Source: Zeimonas sp041678445
Lineage (GTDB): Bacteria > Pseudomonadota > Gammaproteobacteria > Burkholderiales > Burkholderiaceae_E
Direction: 5' to 3'
Assembly: GCA_041678445.1 (NCBI GenBank)
Contig: JBAYOD010000144.1
Coordinates: 1 to 7,844, forward strand
Length of the DNA: 7,844 nt
Every line of letters starts with the position of its first letter. Positions within the stretch are counted from its first letter, which is position 1. Below, one piece after another: positions 5,929 to 7,844 of this stretch. The position numbers were made by a program, and so were the translations under genes. Below the pieces are notes generated by a model. That model was not told the DNA's origin. It did no database searches and saw nothing but the letters and a program-made list of their open reading frames with translations.

Positions 5929-6741
5929 TCAGCTGTCGAGCCTGAAGCGCAGCATGGTTCCGGCCAGCTCGATCAGGTCGCTGTCGTTGAGGCGATGAGC
6001 GGTCAGCCCGATCGGCTCGCCGTTGACCAGCGGGAAGGTCAGGCCTTCGAGGTGCGTGATGAAATAGCCGCCCTTGCGTCGCGAAATCACCGCCACCTGG
6101 CCGACCGAGCCGGCCACGCGGTTGATCGAGCGGTCGAGCGGCTGCATCTGCCCGGCCTGGGCGCCGCTCAGGCAGACCAGGTGGGCCGGCGGCGCCACCT
6201 CGCCATCGACGGCGGCTGCCGCCGGCACCGCCGGCTCGCCCGATGGCGGCGGGCCACCGGGGGCGGCGACGCGGGCCGACGCAGCGGGACGGCCCGGTGC
6301 ACCGTGGCGGTCGCCAGGCTGTTCGGAGGCTGCGCCGGTGGCTTCCGGCACACTGGCCGCGCCGGGCACCGGCAGGGCTTCGGCCGCCGACTCGCTGCCG
6401 GCGGCGCGAGCCGCCTCGAAACGCAACCGGTAGATGCCGATGTCGACGATGTCGCCGTCGACCAGGTCGCGCTGCTTGACCGCCAGCCCGTTGACCAGCG
6501 TGCCGTTGCGACTGTCCAGGTCGTGGATCGAGACTCCGCCGGCGCGCACTCGCAGCAGCGCGTGCTCGCCGCTGACCGTGAGGTCGTCGAGCTGCAGGTC
6601 GTTGTACGGCCGCCGACCGATGGTCAGCATGTTGGAGACGAGCGTGATCGCCCGCAACTCGACTGCGCCGGCCGCCAGGAACAGGCGCAGCGTCGGGAGG
6701 TGCCCCGTTGACGGGGTTTCTGGCAAGACCTTTTCCGGCAC
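5929..6741 (-). CDS. Tandem FHA-domain protein of the cyclase operon
   Basis: This protein of up to 270 residues has two forkhead-associated domains. The first (about 17-108) is canonical: 'TIGRRPYNDLQL' (Gly42, Arg43), 'VSGEH' (Ser58, His60) and 'DSRNGTLVNG' (Asn79), the residues that bind phosphothreonine peptides. A Pro/Ala-rich linker follows (about 110-186). The second (about 187-268, 'VISRRKGGYFITHLEG', 'PLVNGEPIG', 'DLIELAG') keeps the fold pattern but lacks the canonical Gly-Arg and His, so it probably does not bind phosphothreonine. There is no signal peptide or membrane segment. The GTG start at 6739-6741 has no Shine-Dalgarno sequence; a TTG five codons later is an alternative. It is first in an operon with the cyclase (12-nt gap), so it probably links kinase signalling to cAMP synthesis. 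No kinase gene is in the window. Confidence 0.85.
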   Translation of the reverse strand: MPEKVLPETPSTGHLPTLRLFLAAGAVELRAITLVSNMLTIGRRPYNDLQLDDLTVSGEHALLRVRAGGVSIHDLDSRNGTLVNGLAVKQRDLVDGDIVDIGIYRLRFEAARAAGSESAAEALPVPGAASVPEATGAASEQPGDRHGAPGRPAASARVAAPGGPPPSGEPAVPAAAAVDGEVAPPAHLVCLSGAQAGQMQPLDRSINRVAGSVGQVAVISRRKGGYFITHLEGLTFPLVNGEPIGLTAHRLNDSDLIELAGTMLRFRLDS

Positions 6742-6828
6742 GATCGTTGGCGACGACAGGAATCGACGATGGTCGCCCAGCTTAAGCGCAAGCGTCCGGG
6801 GCGGGCAGACAGTTTCTCATGAACGGCC

Positions 6829-6855
6829 GGGGATTGCCGCCGGGCGGCAATCCCC
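6829..6855 (-). terminator. Perfect 12-bp stem, 3-nt loop hairpin between terC and the FHA gene
   Basis: Arms 6829-6840 and 6844-6855 are exact reverse complements around CGG. It lies 12 nt beyond the terC stop and would fold strongly in the terC transcript. No T-run follows on either strand, so it is not a classical intrinsic terminator. It may end the sucD-terC transcript weakly, protect the RNA 3' end, or be a protein-binding site ahead of the FHA-cyclase operon. Confidence 0.45.
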
Positions 6856-6867
6856 ACTCGGCGACGC

Positions 6868-7584
6868 TCAGTGCGCGGCGCTCGACTTGTGTCGCCGGGC
6901 CAACATCATGCCCCAGGCAACCACCAGAAGGGCGCCAGCGATCGACACCGCGTACTTCAGCGCGCTGGCCGGTTCACCGATCTGGCCGACGACGACCGGG
7001 TCGGTGATCATCATGCCGCCGGCAATCCAGCCCAGCAGCGCGCCACCCAGGGTGACCACCAGCGGATAGCGCTCGATCAGCTTGAGCACCAGCGTGCTGC
7101 CCCATACGATGATCGGGATGCTGACCAGCAGGCCGAAGATGACCAGGCCCATCTGGTGATCCGGATCGGCCTGGTTGGCCGCACCGGCGATGGCGATCAC
7201 GTTGTCGAAGCTCATCACCAGATCGGCAATGATGATCGTCCTGACCGCGCCCAGCAGCGTGCTGCCGCCCTCCAGGTTGCCATGGGCGTCCTCGTCGGCC
7301 GGGGCCACCAGCTTGATCCCGATCCAGATCAGCAGCACACCGCCGACCAGCTTCAGGAAAGGCACCTGCAGCAGCGTGACCGCGAACGCGATCAGGATCA
7401 CCCGCAGCACGATCGCGCCGGCGGTCCCCCACAGGATGCCCTTGAACTTCTGGTTCTGCGGCAGATTGCGGCAGGCCAGGGCGATGACCACGGCGTTGTC
7501 GCCGCCCAGCAGGATGTCGATCAGGATGATCTGGAAGACTGCCCCCCAGTGCATCGTGGTCAGAAACTCGATCGCGGATTCCAT
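6868..7584 (-). CDS. TerC-family integral membrane protein, probable metal (manganese) exporter
   Basis: This 238-residue polytopic inner-membrane protein has about seven hydrophobic segments. The two inverted signature motifs of the family are present: 'LGGDNAVVIALA' (26-37, Asp29-Asn30) and 'DLVMSFDNVIAIAG' (121-134, Asp121, Asp127-Asn128). The paired acidic residues in the membrane are thought to carry the metal. Studied TerC-type proteins export manganese or help load metal to secreted enzymes; older annotations mention tellurium resistance, for which there is no support here. Length fits the short YjbE-like members. ATG 7584 is preceded by a GGGGAGGGG stretch nine nt upstream. The gene starts 21 nt after sucD, so it is probably co-transcribed with sucCD, leaving no room for the manganese riboswitch found before some relatives. 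Confidence 0.87.
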   Translation of the reverse strand: MESAIEFLTTMHWGAVFQIILIDILLGGDNAVVIALACRNLPQNQKFKGILWGTAGAIVLRVILIAFAVTLLQVPFLKLVGGVLLIWIGIKLVAPADEDAHGNLEGGSTLLGAVRTIIIADLVMSFDNVIAIAGAANQADPDHQMGLVIFGLLVSIPIIVWGSTLVLKLIERYPLVVTLGGALLGWIAGGMMITDPVVVGQIGEPASALKYAVSIAGALLVVAWGMMLARRHKSSAAH

Positions 7585-7605
7585 GGCTCGCGGCCCCTCC
7601 CCGGG

Positions 7606-7844
7606 TCAGAGAATGCTCTTCAGAACGCGGCCCATCTCTGACGGGTTGCGAGTGACTGTGATGCCGCAGGCTTCCATGACCTCCAGCTTGGCGTCGGCCG
7701 TGTCGGCGCCCCCCGAGATCAGCGCGCCGGCATGGCCCATCCGCTTGCCGGCCGGGGCCGTCACGCCGGCGATGAAGCCGACGACGGGCTTCTTCATGTT
7801 GTCCCGCACCCAGTGCGCGGCATTGACCTCGTCGGGCCCGCCGA
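7606..7844 (-). CDS. sucD: Succinyl-CoA synthetase alpha subunit, C-terminal 78 residues (cut by window edge)
   Basis: The frame enters from the right edge and ends with TGA at 7606-7608. The visible residues include 'KKPVVGFIAGVTAPAGKRMGHAGA', written here in gapped reading, which is the highly conserved end of SucD. The histidine in 'RMGHAG' (codon 7732-7734) is the residue that becomes phosphorylated during the reaction succinyl-CoA + NDP + Pi = succinate + NTP + CoA in the TCA cycle. The end 'SEMGRVLKSIL' matches the usual C-terminus. The beta-subunit gene sucC normally lies directly upstream and would be outside the window. The assignment is secure. Confidence 0.95.
   Translation of the reverse strand, partial: GGPDEVNAAHWVRDNMKKPVVGFIAGVTAPAGKRMGHAGALISGGADTADAKLEVMEACGITVTRNPSEMGRVLKSIL

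Noticed and set aside
5842..6711. 289-residue plus-strand open frame opposite the FHA gene
   Set aside because: It is a shadow of the FHA protein frame, with no ribosome binding site and no recognisable domain.
7585..7605. Manganese (yybP-ykoY) riboswitch ahead of terC
   Set aside because: Only 21 nt separate sucD and terC, too short for the aptamer.
1..7844. tRNA, rRNA or CRISPR array
   Set aside because: No cloverleaf-like segment with CCA-end features, no ribosomal RNA sequence and no regularly spaced short repeats were seen on either strand.

Overview
The window looks like GC-rich proteobacterial chromosome, probably a beta- or gammaproteobacterium. The basis is the high GC third-position bias, the sucD-terC gene pair, and a CHASE2-cyclase/FHA/MBL-fold gene set of a type I recall from those classes. 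No taxonomic search could be run.

Right part, about 3120-7844, all on the minus strand: this is conserved host chromosome. Reading in the direction of transcription there is the 3' end of sucD (succinyl-CoA synthetase alpha), a TerC-family membrane transporter 21 nt behind it, a 126-nt intergenic stretch with a strong hairpin, and a tight three-gene operon. That operon encodes a tandem FHA-domain protein, a membrane class III adenylate cyclase with an extracytoplasmic CHASE2 sensor, and an MBL-fold hydrolase resembling class-II cyclic-nucleotide phosphodiesterases. The cyclase and the MBL gene overlap by 26 nt. Together they read as a cAMP module that makes the messenger in response to an outside signal, may degrade it, and includes a phosphothreonine-binding partner.

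Left part, about 1-3119, all on the plus strand: this is accessory DNA. It holds the C-terminal end of a DUF4351/Rpn-type protein, a type II ParD/ParE toxin-antitoxin pair, and a type IV AbiEi/AbiEii toxin-antitoxin (abortive infection) pair. The AbiE pair is preceded by a perfect 24-bp inverted repeat with a 1-nt centre that surrounds the promoter -10 and runs into the start codon. This fits an AbiEi autoregulatory operator.

The most notable structure is a 126-bp direct repeat. The last 41 codons plus stop of the MBL gene (3120-3245) occur again at 1151-1276, on the far side of the AbiE genes, with four differences that are all synonymous. The AbiE operon therefore sits exactly between two copies of the 3' end of a host gene. 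This is the footprint expected for a small (1,969 bp) cassette that entered the 3' end of a coding gene and supplied a replacement, protein-neutral tail. It carries no integrase or transposase of its own.
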